Below the pieces are notes generated by a model. That model did not search any database. It was given only the letters and a program-made list of their open reading frames with translations, and had not been told where the DNA came from. Source: Thermogutta sp. (GTDB lineage Bacteria; Planctomycetota; Planctomycetia; Pirellulales; Thermoguttaceae). From it: a stretch of DNA of 6,831 nt. Location of the stretch: assembly GCA_012798155.1 (NCBI GenBank), contig JAAZNR010000906.1, positions 1 to 6,831 on the forward strand, read 5' to 3'. The first letter of the stretch is position 1. Each line of letters opens with the position of its first letter. Positions 1-6,174 of the stretch are shown piece after piece. A program made the translations under genes and the position numbers.

Positions 1-794
1 ACGCTCGACATGCCGGCGATCCCCATGCCGATCCGCACGCCCGACTGCGGGATCAATTGCCCGCTAGGACTCACCTGCCCCTGATACGCATAACCGCCGC
101 CGGGGTCCTGCGTGCGAATCAACCAGTCGGCGACCTTATTCAAGACTTCGCCGGGGACGGGAATCCCCGCCTGCACGGCCTCCCAGCACCCCAGCACCGC
201 GTATTGCGTCATGGAGGTGTCGCCGGTAAGCTCGTGCGGGCTACCCGACGGATAGCCCCATCCGCCGTGCGACTTTTGCCGAAACACCAAGTAGCCGAGG
301 ATGGCCTGAATGTCGTTTCGGTACCGCACCGGATCGTAGGAGCAGAGGAAAATCAGCGACAAGCCCGTGCTGTAGATATCCCATGTGCTGATGGAAAAAT
401 CCTGCGGCCGGCCGGAGGAAGGAATTCGCTTGCGGATCTCTTCGGCGGCCTGCATTACCAGCGGATGATCCGCGGGGCGACTGCTCTTGAGCAGCGCCAG
501 TCCGACCAAGGCCCAGGCCCCGGTTCGTGAGTCTCCGTTTGCCCTTTGCTGCTTCTCCAAATAGGCCACGGCGCGATCCACGGCCTGAACGACGTCGGGC
601 GATTCCGGCGTCCACCGCTCCCCCAAAGCGTGATCGCCGACCGAAACCGCCGACAGGACTACGAGAAGAACGCCGGCCGAAACGCCCGCCGCCTTCTGAA
701 AGAAGAAGTCGCCCCTGAAGGGCAGGCGATGGTCGGATAGTTCCCACCGGAACGTATTCCGCCGCTTCGGATTAGGCCGTAGCCGCAACGCCAT
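1..794 (-). CDS. Membrane-anchored prenyltransferase/squalene-cyclase-type repeat protein (3' end beyond window)
   Basis: The frame is open from an ATG at 792-794 to the left edge, giving 264 residues without a stop. The start is supported by GGAG at 802-805, seven bases upstream. Residues 1-34 are rich in Arg/Lys, 35-52 form one hydrophobic segment (signal anchor or signal peptide), and the rest is predicted to lie outside the membrane. From about 65 the protein shows alpha/alpha-barrel style repeats: AVDRAVAYLEKQQ, WALVGLALL, STWDIYSTGLSLIFL, then QKSHGGWGYP followed by GDTSMTQYAVLGCW, then ADWLIRTQDPGGGYAY. The QxxxGGWGYP and TQDPGGGYAY blocks are the family signature of prenyltransferase/squalene oxidase repeats. 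The visible part lacks a DxDD cyclase motif, so an enzymatic role is not shown; in planctomycetes such proteins are common and mostly uncharacterised. The family call is fairly sure, the function unknown. Confidence 0.8.
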   Translation of the reverse strand, partial: MALRLRPNPKRRNTFRWELSDHRLPFRGDFFFQKAAGVSAGVLLVVLSAVSVGDHALGERWTPESPDVVQAVDRAVAYLEKQQRANGDSRTGAWALVGLALLKSSRPADHPLVMQAAEEIRKRIPSSGRPQDFSISTWDIYSTGLSLIFLCSYDPVRYRNDIQAILGYLVFRQKSHGGWGYPSGSPHELTGDTSMTQYAVLGCWEAVQAGIPVPGEVLNKVADWLIRTQDPGGGYAYQGQVSPSGQLIPQSGVRIGMGIAGMSS

Positions 795-825
795 CTTTCC
801 GCTCCGGAGAGAAAAGCAACCCGCC

Positions 826-855
826 GCAGGGGACCGCGCGGTCCAACATCCCTGC
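826..855. promoter_or_regulatory. Nested inverted repeat in the leader of the repeat-protein gene
   Basis: A perfect 14-base palindrome, GGACCGCGCGGTCC (831-844), lies inside outer arms GCAGGG (826-831) and CCCTGC (850-855). It sits 32 to 61 bases upstream of the ATG at 794. It could be a dimeric-regulator operator or a leader hairpin. It has no T-tract, so it is not an intrinsic terminator. The function is inferred only from position. Confidence 0.35.
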
Positions 856-910
856 AAGGACCGCTCCCATGCGCAGGCTCTGTTTTTTCTCGCCCCGTCG
901 GGCTTCCGTC

Positions 911-939
911 ATTGTAGCGGCGGACACGCACGCCTGCCA
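911..939 (-). promoter_or_regulatory. Weak candidate promoter for the repeat-protein gene
   Basis: On the minus strand a TACAAT (911-916) matches five of six bases of the -10 consensus. The hexamer 17 bases upstream, TGGCAG at 934-939, is a poor -35. It would give a leader of roughly 110 bases before the ATG at 794. The -10 alone carries the call. Confidence 0.25.
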
Positions 940-968
940 CTCGCGGATCAGGCGACGCTGTCATACCC

Positions 969-1036
969 GAATAGAAATGACCCCTTGCGGCGTGAATAGA
1001 AATGTCCCCTGATTTTCACGGATAGAAATGTCCCCT
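969..1036. repeat. Three direct repeats resembling a transposon end
   Basis: Three 17-base copies, GAATAGAAATGWCCCCT or a one-base variant, start at 969, 994 and 1020, so the period is 25-26 bases. Copy 1 has A instead of T at the W position; copy 3 begins GG instead of GA. On the minus strand each reads AGGGG(A/T)CATTTCTATTC. From memory, arrays of this GGGGACATTTCTATT type lie at the ends of some insertion sequences with integrase-core (rve) transposases, but I could not check this. No transposase and no inverted copy is present in the window, so this would be a solo end or remnant. Confidence 0.55.
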
Positions 1037-1289
1037 GCTAGGGGTTCAAGGAACCGCCGAATCGGGCGGCGGAGCGGCTCCGCGGTTGAGGCGACCGATT
1101 TCGAGCGTCTTTCCAGCATCCTTGCCCTTGCAGCCCTGCCACGGCGTCCGGAAATCGGTGGCCGGGCGCTGGAGGGCCGCGCCCCGTCGCGGCCGAGATC
1201 GACCTCATACGACAGCGCCGGCTCGGTCGGCAATGCTCAATCGGGGCATTCCAGGGCAGCGGTCTCCCGGAGTCTGAGAAACCTGGAGA

Positions 1290-1323
1290 ATCCCAATTAG
1301 CGACGAGCATCCCGATTAGCGAC
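1290..1323. repeat. Two direct 15-base repeats, period 19
   Basis: ATCCCAATTAGCGAC (1290-1304) and ATCCCGATTAGCGAC (1309-1323) differ at one base and are spaced 19 bases start to start. They lie about 250 bases right of the triple repeat. They may be another mobile-element end or binding sites of an unknown protein. The repeat itself is clear; its role is not. Confidence 0.45.
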
Positions 1324-1400
1324 CCGGCGAGGTAGGACTAACCGGCCGGCCCGCCGGAGCGGCACGCCGCGGCGCGTGATCCCCGAACGCCGACCTTGCC

Positions 1401-1430
1401 TTGACGAAACGGACTGGCTTCACCTATATT
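1401..1430 (+). promoter_or_regulatory. Sigma70-type promoter for the TPR-protein/rluD unit
   Basis: TTGACG (1401-1406) and TATATT (1425-1430) each match five of six consensus bases, with an 18-base spacer. The expected start of transcription is near 1437, giving a leader of about 90 bases before the ATG at 1530. This is the best promoter-like pair in the window and points at the genes it would drive. Confidence 0.6.
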
Positions 1431-1529
1431 CAAGGCTTTCCTAGGTTTACGCGCTTTTTCGGCCGTACGGACCGTTCCTCGGAGCAGCCGGCGAGCCGAA
1501 GCTAGGTTCTCAAACGATATGAGAATGCC

Positions 1530-2492
1530 ATGAAACGCGAACGGCGTCACGAGTTGCAGGATAATTTATTGGCGCGTTGGTTGTCGAAGGTGACGGAGAA
1601 GGCGGCCCCCTATGCCCGGGCCTTCTCGCTCGCGGTCGTCTTGATCGTATTGATCGTCGCCGCGTGGTACGTCTTCTCGAATCGGTCGCTTGCTAATCGG
1701 GAGGCCGCCTGGAGCGACCTCTTTCAGGCCATGCAAAAGGGGACGGCCGCCGATTTGGAGGCCGTGGCCGAGCAATACGCCGGGAGCGAAGCCGCGCTTT
1801 GGGCGCAAGTCGCCGCCGCCGATATCCACTTGGAAATCGGTTGCGCCCAGTTGTTCAGCAATAAAGCCGATGCCGTGCAGGAGTTGCAAAAGGCCATCGA
1901 CGGTTACCTTTCCGTGAGAGACGAAGTGCGACGGCCGGAATTGAAGGAGCGACTGCTTTGGGGTTTGGCTCGGGCCTACGAATCGCTGGCGGGAACGCGG
2001 CAAGGGCAGGGCGAGTTGGACCGCGCCGTCAAGCTCTATCGAGAACTGGCGGAAAGCTTCCCGGACGGGCGCTTCGCGACGCTGGCAACGCGGCGTGCCG
2101 CCGAGTTGGAACGCCCGGACGTGCAGGGCTTCTACGATTTCTTCGCGCGATACGAACCCACCCCAAGCGCGCCGCCGGGCGGTTTTTCTCCCGGTGACTT
2201 GCCGTTCCATCCCGGTGCCTTGCCGCAGCCGCCAACGTCCGGATCGCCGCCTCCCTCGGGATCCACGCAGCCCGCCGCCGGATCGGCGCCGTCTTCCGCG
2301 AGCGAAGGATCGGGCGAGGCCGGTTCAACGGATTCAACTCCTCAGGAAGACCCCGGCCGATCGGATGCCGCCCCCGTTGAGCCGATGATTCAGCCGTCGG
2401 CGACCGAACCGGAGAAACCCGCTGAAGGCCCGGCGGCTCCGGCGGATCCGGTTGCTCCTGACAGGGAAGCGAGCGATTCCCCGCAACCGTAG
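1530..2492 (+). CDS. Single-pass membrane protein with TPR-like domain and Pro/Ser/Gly-rich tail
   Basis: The product has 320 residues. Residues 1-30 are charged and predicted cytoplasmic, and 31-49 (AFSLAVVLIVLIVAAWYVF) are one membrane helix. Residues 55-205 are helical with spacing like tetratricopeptide repeats: paired helices around 61-103, 112-155 and 162-192, including AVKLYRELAESFPDGRFA, a typical TPR helix turn. Residues 211-320 are a low-complexity Pro/Ser/Gly/Ala/Glu tail. This resembles YfgM-like anchored TPR proteins in layout only; no enzyme motif is seen, so a scaffold or adaptor role is the most that can be inferred. ATG 1530 is the first start after an in-frame stop at 1503-1505; the ribosome site is weak (GAGAA, 1521-1525). 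A promoter lies at 1401-1430, and an rluD-like gene follows after 75 bases with no terminator between. Confidence 0.8.
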   Translation: MKRERRHELQDNLLARWLSKVTEKAAPYARAFSLAVVLIVLIVAAWYVFSNRSLANREAAWSDLFQAMQKGTAADLEAVAEQYAGSEAALWAQVAAADIHLEIGCAQLFSNKADAVQELQKAIDGYLSVRDEVRRPELKERLLWGLARAYESLAGTRQGQGELDRAVKLYRELAESFPDGRFATLATRRAAELERPDVQGFYDFFARYEPTPSAPPGGFSPGDLPFHPGALPQPPTSGSPPPSGSTQPAAGSAPSSASEGSGEAGSTDSTPQEDPGRSDAAPVEPMIQPSATEPEKPAEGPAAPADPVAPDREASDSPQP

Positions 2493-2567
2493 CCGACGGC
2501 GTGCCATTCCGTGATTCCCGCTCAACCGATTCCCGCCCGGCATTGCGAGGGTTGAGGCCTGCTTGCC

Positions 2568-3587
2568 ATGACGACGGGGTATTTGCCCGAGACAGGACCG
2601 ATTCGTCTGGTGGTCGGCCCGGAACACGCCGGCTGGAGACTGGATGCCTTTCTCGTGCTGCATTTTCCGGCCTATAGCCGGGTGGTGCTCCGCCGCGTCA
2701 TCACCGAGGGCGGCGTGACGGTGGATGACAAGGGAGCCAAGCCGAGCTACCGCTTGAAGCCCGGACAAGCCGTCGCGGTAACGCTCCCCGAGGCGCCCCG
2801 GCAGTGCCCCAAGCCGGAGCCGATACCGCTGGAGGTGATCTACGACGACGACTGGCTGGCCGTCGTCAATAAGCCGCCGGGAATGGTCGTCCATCCGGCC
2901 CGAGGGCATTGGTCGGGGACGCTGGCGGGAGCGATCCAACACCTGTACGGGGGCCGTTTGAGCAGCCTGGGAGGGCCGAATCGCCCCGGCATCGTGCATC
3001 GTTTGGATCGGGATACGAGCGGGGCGATTCTGGTTGCCAAACACGACTCGTCTCATCGCAGTCTCGCCGAGCAGTTCGCCGCGCGGACCGTGGAAAAGCA
3101 ATATCTCGCGATCACCGCCGGCGTTCCCGACCGCGACGCGGATTGGGTGGATCAGCCGATCGGGTTGCATCCGCGGCAGCGGGAGAAAATGGCCATTCGC
3201 CGCCACGATCCGGATGCCCGATCCGCCCAGACCTTGTACCGCGTCGAGGAACGCTTCGTGGGTTTCGCGTTGGTCGCGGCCTATCCCAAGACGGGCCGTA
3301 CGCATCAGATTCGCATCCACTTGGCGCACGTCGGGTGTCCCGTGCTCTGCGATCGCCAATACGGCGGCCGGGCCGAAATCACGCGCGGCGAACTGGTTTC
3401 CGGCGTGCCGGATGGGGAGGTCGTATTAGCCCGGCAGGCACTCCACGCCCATCGTTTGAGCTTCGATCATCCCGCTACCGGCCGGCGGATGACGGTCGAG
3501 GCCCCCTTGCCGCGCGACATGACGGAGGTGTTGGAAGTGCTTCGCCGGCATCGACCCCGGAGGCGGAGCGTCGGCGACGGGCGATAG
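2568..3587 (+). CDS. rluD: RluA/RluD-family 23S rRNA pseudouridine synthase
   Basis: The 339-residue product is of normal length for RluD-type enzymes, which isomerise uridines of 23S rRNA (RluD: positions near 1911-1917 of helix 69) to pseudouridine in the cytoplasm. An S4 RNA-binding domain lies at about 22-70 (WRLDAFL, YSRVVLRRVITEGGVTVD). The catalytic domain starts near 91 (YDDDWLAVVNKPPGMVVHP). The signature HRLDRDTSG at 144-152 carries the catalytic Asp147, and the conserved GRTHQIRIHL is at 243-252, followed by ALHAHRLSFDHP at 291-302. The family call is firm; which uridines are modified cannot be told from sequence alone, so the rluD symbol is by best resemblance. ATG 2568 follows an in-frame TGA at 2553-2555 and is therefore the earliest ATG. 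It is probably cotranscribed with the upstream TPR gene and converges on the deacetylase gene. Confidence 0.9.
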   Translation: MTTGYLPETGPIRLVVGPEHAGWRLDAFLVLHFPAYSRVVLRRVITEGGVTVDDKGAKPSYRLKPGQAVAVTLPEAPRQCPKPEPIPLEVIYDDDWLAVVNKPPGMVVHPARGHWSGTLAGAIQHLYGGRLSSLGGPNRPGIVHRLDRDTSGAILVAKHDSSHRSLAEQFAARTVEKQYLAITAGVPDRDADWVDQPIGLHPRQREKMAIRRHDPDARSAQTLYRVEERFVGFALVAAYPKTGRTHQIRIHLAHVGCPVLCDRQYGGRAEITRGELVSGVPDGEVVLARQALHAHRLSFDHPATGRRMTVEAPLPRDMTEVLEVLRRHRPRRRSVGDGR

Positions 3588-3607
3588 GACGGCGTCCGCC
3601 TGTCGTC

Positions 3608-3663
3608 CGGGCGTGTGAAAGTCTCCGTGAAGTGCCGGGCTTGTGAAAGTCGCTTTGGAGTGC
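3608..3663. repeat. 28-bp tandem direct repeat between convergent genes
   Basis: Two abutting units, 3608-3635 and 3636-3663, are identical at 23 of 28 positions; each carries GTGAAAGTC and ends in GTGC. They fill half of the gap between the stop of the pseudouridine synthase (3587) and the stop of the deacetylase (3699). No T-tract hairpin is present, so I cannot call a terminator here. A plus-strand reading from GTG 3615 begins VKVSVKCRACESRFGVRE, which looks like half a zinc ribbon. Confidence 0.5.
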
Positions 3664-3698
3664 GGGAAACTCGTCGCGGCGGAGGCGTGGTCCCGGGT

Positions 3699-4484
3699 CT
3701 ACGGGGTGGATCGAGCCGCGTGGCCGAGTACGGAGGCCATCAAGTTGTGGGTGCCCCAGGTGGTGGGATGGGCGACCACCTCGCCCGCCGCATAGCCGCA
3801 GGTTCGGCCCTGCTGGGAGTTGGCGGTGCGGATGCGATCCAAGATTTCGGGTCGATGGGCGAATTGGGTCCGGTAGCACGCCACGGCTGCGAGCTTCGCT
3901 TCCAGACTGTCGGAAATATCTACTACCATGGGATTTGCGGCGGGCGGCACAAGCTGCCGCAGCGACAGGAAAAAGAACAGATAGTGCGGAATGTTGTGAA
4001 CCGGCAAACCCTCGAAGTGCTCATCCCACTTCGAGAGCCTGGCGTAGAAGATCGCGGCTTCCGTGATACGCCGAGCGGCTTCGTGATCGGGCGAGGCAAA
4101 GGGCGTTTCGCCGGCCAAGCAGAGAACGAGTTGCGGGCGGTAACGCCGAAACTCCGTCGCCAGGGCGCATCGCGACTCGAAGTCGTCGAAGAGACGCCGA
4201 TTCGGCAAGGCGAGCGTCACGCGGACGCAGACCCCCAACGTCCGTGCGGCGGCCGCGGCTTCGTCGAGGCGGGTCTCCGGGCCGGGAGACCGGGGCGTCG
4301 GCTCTCCGTCCGTCAGATCGATGATGCCAACGCGATATCCTTGACGGCCCAGGGCGTGGAGCATCCCCCCGCAGCCGATTTCCACGTCGTCCGGATGGGC
4401 CCCCACGGCGACTACGTCCAGCGGCGCATCCTCTCCGCAAATGTCCCAGGTCTTCTTCTCGTTCATCCGATCCCTTTTCGTCAT
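3699..4484 (-). CDS. PIG-L/LmbE family de-N-acetylase, BshB1-like
   Basis: The product is 261 residues, near the family's usual length. Family members are zinc hydrolases that remove N-acetyl groups from GlcNAc conjugates; BshB1 acts on GlcNAc-malate in bacillithiol synthesis. Visible motifs are the metal/base loop [12 protein letters not shown] at 29-40 (His30, Asp33 metal; Asp32 base by family analogy), IIDLTDGE at 54-61, [15 protein letters not shown] at 71-85, and the second metal motif PDH with His134. The residue before PDH is Ser131, where MshB/BshB proteins have His (HPDH), thought to be a catalytic acid or oxyanion partner, so activity may differ. ARLSKW (148-153) also fits BshB1. 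ATG 4484 has a poor ribosome site; ATG 4464-4466 (residue 7), preceded by AAAAGGGA, is an equally plausible start. It lies 138 bases downstream of the CbiET gene on the same strand. No bshA or bshC is in the window, so the substrate is unproven. Confidence 0.85.
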   Translation of the reverse strand: MTKRDRMNEKKTWDICGEDAPLDVVAVGAHPDDVEIGCGGMLHALGRQGYRVGIIDLTDGEPTPRSPGPETRLDEAAAAARTLGVCVRVTLALPNRRLFDDFESRCALATEFRRYRPQLVLCLAGETPFASPDHEAARRITEAAIFYARLSKWDEHFEGLPVHNIPHYLFFFLSLRQLVPPAANPMVVDISDSLEAKLAAVACYRTQFAHRPEILDRIRTANSQQGRTCGYAAGEVVAHPTTWGTHNLMASVLGHAARSTP

Positions 4485-4530
4485 ATCCGTCGTCGCGTTA
4501 TGGTTGCGTTACCGCGTATACCGATTTCCG

Positions 4531-4545
4531 GCGAGGTTCCCTCGC
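4531..4545. other. Small perfect hairpin between CbiET and deacetylase genes
   Basis: GCGAGG and CCTCGC flank a 3-base loop. It sits in the 138-base gap downstream of the CbiET stop and upstream of the deacetylase start. There is no T-tract on either strand, so it is not a classical terminator; it might affect processing or be chance in GC-rich DNA. Confidence 0.25.
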
Positions 4546-4622
4546 GGCCCCCCGATCCCCGGGAGACGTTCCCCGTGAGACCCGGAAGCGGAGGCGGGCG
4601 ACCACGCACAGGGAAGGCACCG

Positions 4623-5900
4623 TCAACCGCTCTTCCGGTTTTCGGGTAGCGGTTTGATGGCCGCCACGATGAACGTCGGATTCAAGGCCTGAAACCGCAC
4701 GCGGTCGAGTTGGTAGTAGCCTCGGGCGAGGTTGATCATCAAGACTTCGGCGTGGGGAGTCAAGGTTCGCATCCGTTGATGGCATTCGGCGACGTTATCC
4801 ACGCTGCCCATCGTTACCACCAGGCGCCCGCCGGGACGGAGGCGCGCGAACGCCGCCTGGCAAAGATCGACCACTTGGCGACCGCTGCCTCCCACGAAGA
4901 CGCAGTCGGGGTCGGGCAGTTCCGTCCAGACCTCGGGCGCTCGTCCCAAGATCGGCCTCAGGTTCGGCACGTCGAATCGCCTTGCGTTCTCGCGGAGAAG
5001 CTCGTAATCGTCCGCATCCATCTCCACGGCGAAGACGGTACCCTCACGCGCAATCTGCGCGGCTTCGATGGAGAGCGACCCGCTGCCCGCTCCGATGTCC
5101 CAAACGATGCTTCGCGGGCCGACGTCCAGCTTGGCCAGGGCGATGGCGCGGATCTCAGCCGGAGTGAGAAGTCCCCGCTTCGGTTTCGATTGCAAGAACG
5201 TCTCGTCCGGGTTGCCGAACAGGCGTTTGCCCCATTGCTTCAGAGGGCGGTCGGGGACGTCCGGTTTCCGCACCAAAATCATCACGTTCAGCGGCGAATA
5301 GGTGTGCTCGGCGATATCTTGCAGTTCGCCGGCGGTAACGCGTTCGTTGGGCGCGCCCAAATGCTCGCACACGTAGGCGGAGAAATAGTCCAAGCCGCAG
5401 GCCAAAAGTTGCTCCGCCACCCGGTTGGGCGGAAGCTCGTCGGTCGTGAATAGCCCGACCTTGTCCGCGGAACGGATGCCGGACAGGACCTCTTCCAGCG
5501 GATGATCCGCCAAGTTGGCCAGATAGGCGTCCTCCCAGTTCTCTTTGACTCGGGCAAAGGCCAATTGCATGCTGCTGACGTGCGGCACGACCTCGAAGCG
5601 ATCCTTGCCGATTTTTTCCCACAGGTAGCGGGCGACGCCGTAAAACAAGGGATCACCCTCGGCGAGAAGAACGATGTTCTTCTCCGGATGGGCGGCGATT
5701 TGAGTCGCAATCTCTTGCAGGCTGTTGGAGGTTTCCAGCTTGGGCGCCGGCAGGTCCCGGACGATGGCCAAACAATCCGGATCGCCGATCAGAAGGTCGG
5801 CCGAGGCCACCAATTGCCGGGCGTGTTCCGTCAAGCCCGCCAAGCCGTCCTCCCCGATCCCGATAATGTGAACGCGCCGCGGCGCTTCGACTTGCGTCAC
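4623..5900 (-). CDS. cobL/cbiET: Bifunctional CbiE-CbiT (CobL-type) precorrin C5,15-methyltransferase/decarboxylase
   Basis: This cytoplasmic enzyme of corrin-ring synthesis methylates C5 and C15 with S-adenosylmethionine and removes the C12 acetate carboxyl on the way to cobalamin. With the GTG start (5898-5900) it has 425 residues, typical for the fusion. The CbiE half covers about 9-212 (VHIIGIGEDGLAGLT, EGDPLFYG 81-88, VSSMQLAFARV 108-118). The CbiT half covers about 240-420 (KRGLLTPAEIRAIALAKL, SAM loop DIGAGSGS 268-275, FVGGSG 335-340). The start is set by AGGAGGG at 5907-5913, six bases ahead of GTG; an in-frame ATG at 5972 would add 24 residues unlike the family and lies by the presumed transcription start. 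Two CbiE motifs are unusual: PHVSS for the common PG(I/V)S, and LANLADH where S-HGR is expected. No other cobalamin gene is in view, so B12 genes must be scattered or outside the window. Confidence 0.92.
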   Translation of the reverse strand: MTQVEAPRRVHIIGIGEDGLAGLTEHARQLVASADLLIGDPDCLAIVRDLPAPKLETSNSLQEIATQIAAHPEKNIVLLAEGDPLFYGVARYLWEKIGKDRFEVVPHVSSMQLAFARVKENWEDAYLANLADHPLEEVLSGIRSADKVGLFTTDELPPNRVAEQLLACGLDYFSAYVCEHLGAPNERVTAGELQDIAEHTYSPLNVMILVRKPDVPDRPLKQWGKRLFGNPDETFLQSKPKRGLLTPAEIRAIALAKLDVGPRSIVWDIGAGSGSLSIEAAQIAREGTVFAVEMDADDYELLRENARRFDVPNLRPILGRAPEVWTELPDPDCVFVGGSGRQVVDLCQAAFARLRPGGRLVVTMGSVDNVAECHQRMRTLTPHAEVLMINLARGYYQLDRVRFQALNPTFIVAAIKPLPENRKSG

Positions 5901-5906
5901 CGTATA

Positions 5907-5913
5907 CCCTCCT
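5907..5913 (-). promoter_or_regulatory. Strong Shine-Dalgarno that selects the GTG start of cbiET
   Basis: AGGAGGG on the minus strand is followed by six bases and GTG at 5898-5900. It is the best ribosome binding site in the window and argues against the longer ATG start at 5972. Confidence 0.8.
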
Positions 5914-5977
5914 CGCTGAACCGGTGATTGTGCGGTACCCTCCAGGCAACTTTTCCGCCCCGGAGCGAACAATGTCG

Positions 5978-6007
5978 ATTTTATGGCCGAGACGCATCGT
6001 GGGACAA
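5978..6007 (-). promoter_or_regulatory. Candidate sigma70 promoter for cbiET
   Basis: On the minus strand TTGTCC (6002-6007, four of six matches) and TAAAAT (5978-5983, five of six) are separated by 18 bases. Transcription would start near 5970, leaving a 70-base leader before the GTG start. I see no cobalamin-riboswitch-sized leader, so B12 control through that element is unlikely if this promoter is the one used. Confidence 0.4.
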
Positions 6008-6071
6008 TGAGGCCTCGGCTGGAAAAGGCGGTTTCCGCTGGGAGACGCCGCAGGAGAACCGCAAGACTTCA

Positions 6072-6134
6072 TGCCAAGAACGCTACCAAGCTCTATGCGA
6101 AGAACGCTACCCAAATGTGCGAAGAACGCCGCCA
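6072..6134. repeat. Three direct 17-base repeats upstream of the cbiET promoter
   Basis: Copies of TGCSAAGAACGCYRCCA start at 6072 (TGCCAAGAACGCTACCA), 6096 and 6118, with spacings of 24 and 22 bases. The last copy touches the T-tract of the terminator. The spacing, close to two helical turns, would suit a row of protein-binding sites, but no regulator is known to me for this motif. Confidence 0.55.
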
Positions 6135-6174
6135 AAAAGGAACCGCGCCTGGGCCCGCGAGGCCCGGCGCGGTT
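6134..6174 (-). terminator. Rho-independent terminator of the SHD1-protein gene
   Basis: The arms 6141-6155 and 6161-6174 pair over 14 base pairs with a single bulged T at 6150 and a 5-base loop. On the minus strand the stem is followed, after two bases, by TTTTT (6138-6134). It lies 72 bases after the stop codon at 6247 and points in the same direction, so it ends that transcript before cbiET. Confidence 0.85.

Larger units (their letters stand above)
795..1529. other. Long intergenic region without a supported gene
   Basis: These 735 bases separate the divergent genes at 794 and 1530. Several frames stay open for about 90 codons, but they overlap one another on both strands, have no ribosome binding sites, and encode Arg/Pro/Gly-rich strings typical of GC-rich non-coding DNA. 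Supported contents are the nested palindrome (826-855), a weak minus promoter (911-939), a triple direct repeat (969-1036), small hairpins at 1043-1055 (GGTTC/GAACC) and 1069-1083 (GCGGAG/CTCCGC), a 9-bp inverted pair (1094-1102 and 1151-1159), a double repeat (1290-1323), and a plus-strand promoter (1401-1430). The middle looks like degraded mobile-element DNA; this is inference. Confidence 0.6.

Noticed and set aside
241..747. Minus-strand 168-codon frame at the left end
   Set aside because: It is an out-of-frame reading of the repeat-protein gene (1-794), which has the better start, ribosome site and family motifs.
961..1310. Several 90-codon frames on both strands
   Set aside because: They overlap each other, lack ribosome sites and run through the repeat array; their composition is that of non-coding GC-rich DNA.
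2334..3359. Minus-strand 341-codon frame
   Set aside because: It lies opposite the pseudouridine synthase and the end of the TPR gene, and its sequence has no recognisable domain; a codon-bias shadow in GC-rich DNA.
3588..3612. Hairpin GGACG/CGTCC just after the pseudouridine synthase stop as a terminator
   Set aside because: The stem is only 5 bp with a long loop and there is no T-tract on either strand.
3615..4649. Long plus-strand open frame (344 codons) across the deacetylase gene
   Set aside because: It is antisense to a clear PIG-L gene, its translation is Arg/Gly-rich without domains beyond the first 20 residues, and it has no ribosome site.
5901..5972. 24-residue N-terminal extension of CbiET from ATG 5972
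   Set aside because: The extension is unlike the family, the ATG sits at the predicted transcription start, and AGGAGGG positions ribosomes at GTG 5898-5900.
5901..6000. Cobalamin riboswitch upstream of cbiET
   Set aside because: The leader from the likely promoter is only about 70 bases and I could not find B12-box-like sequence in it; by-eye search only.
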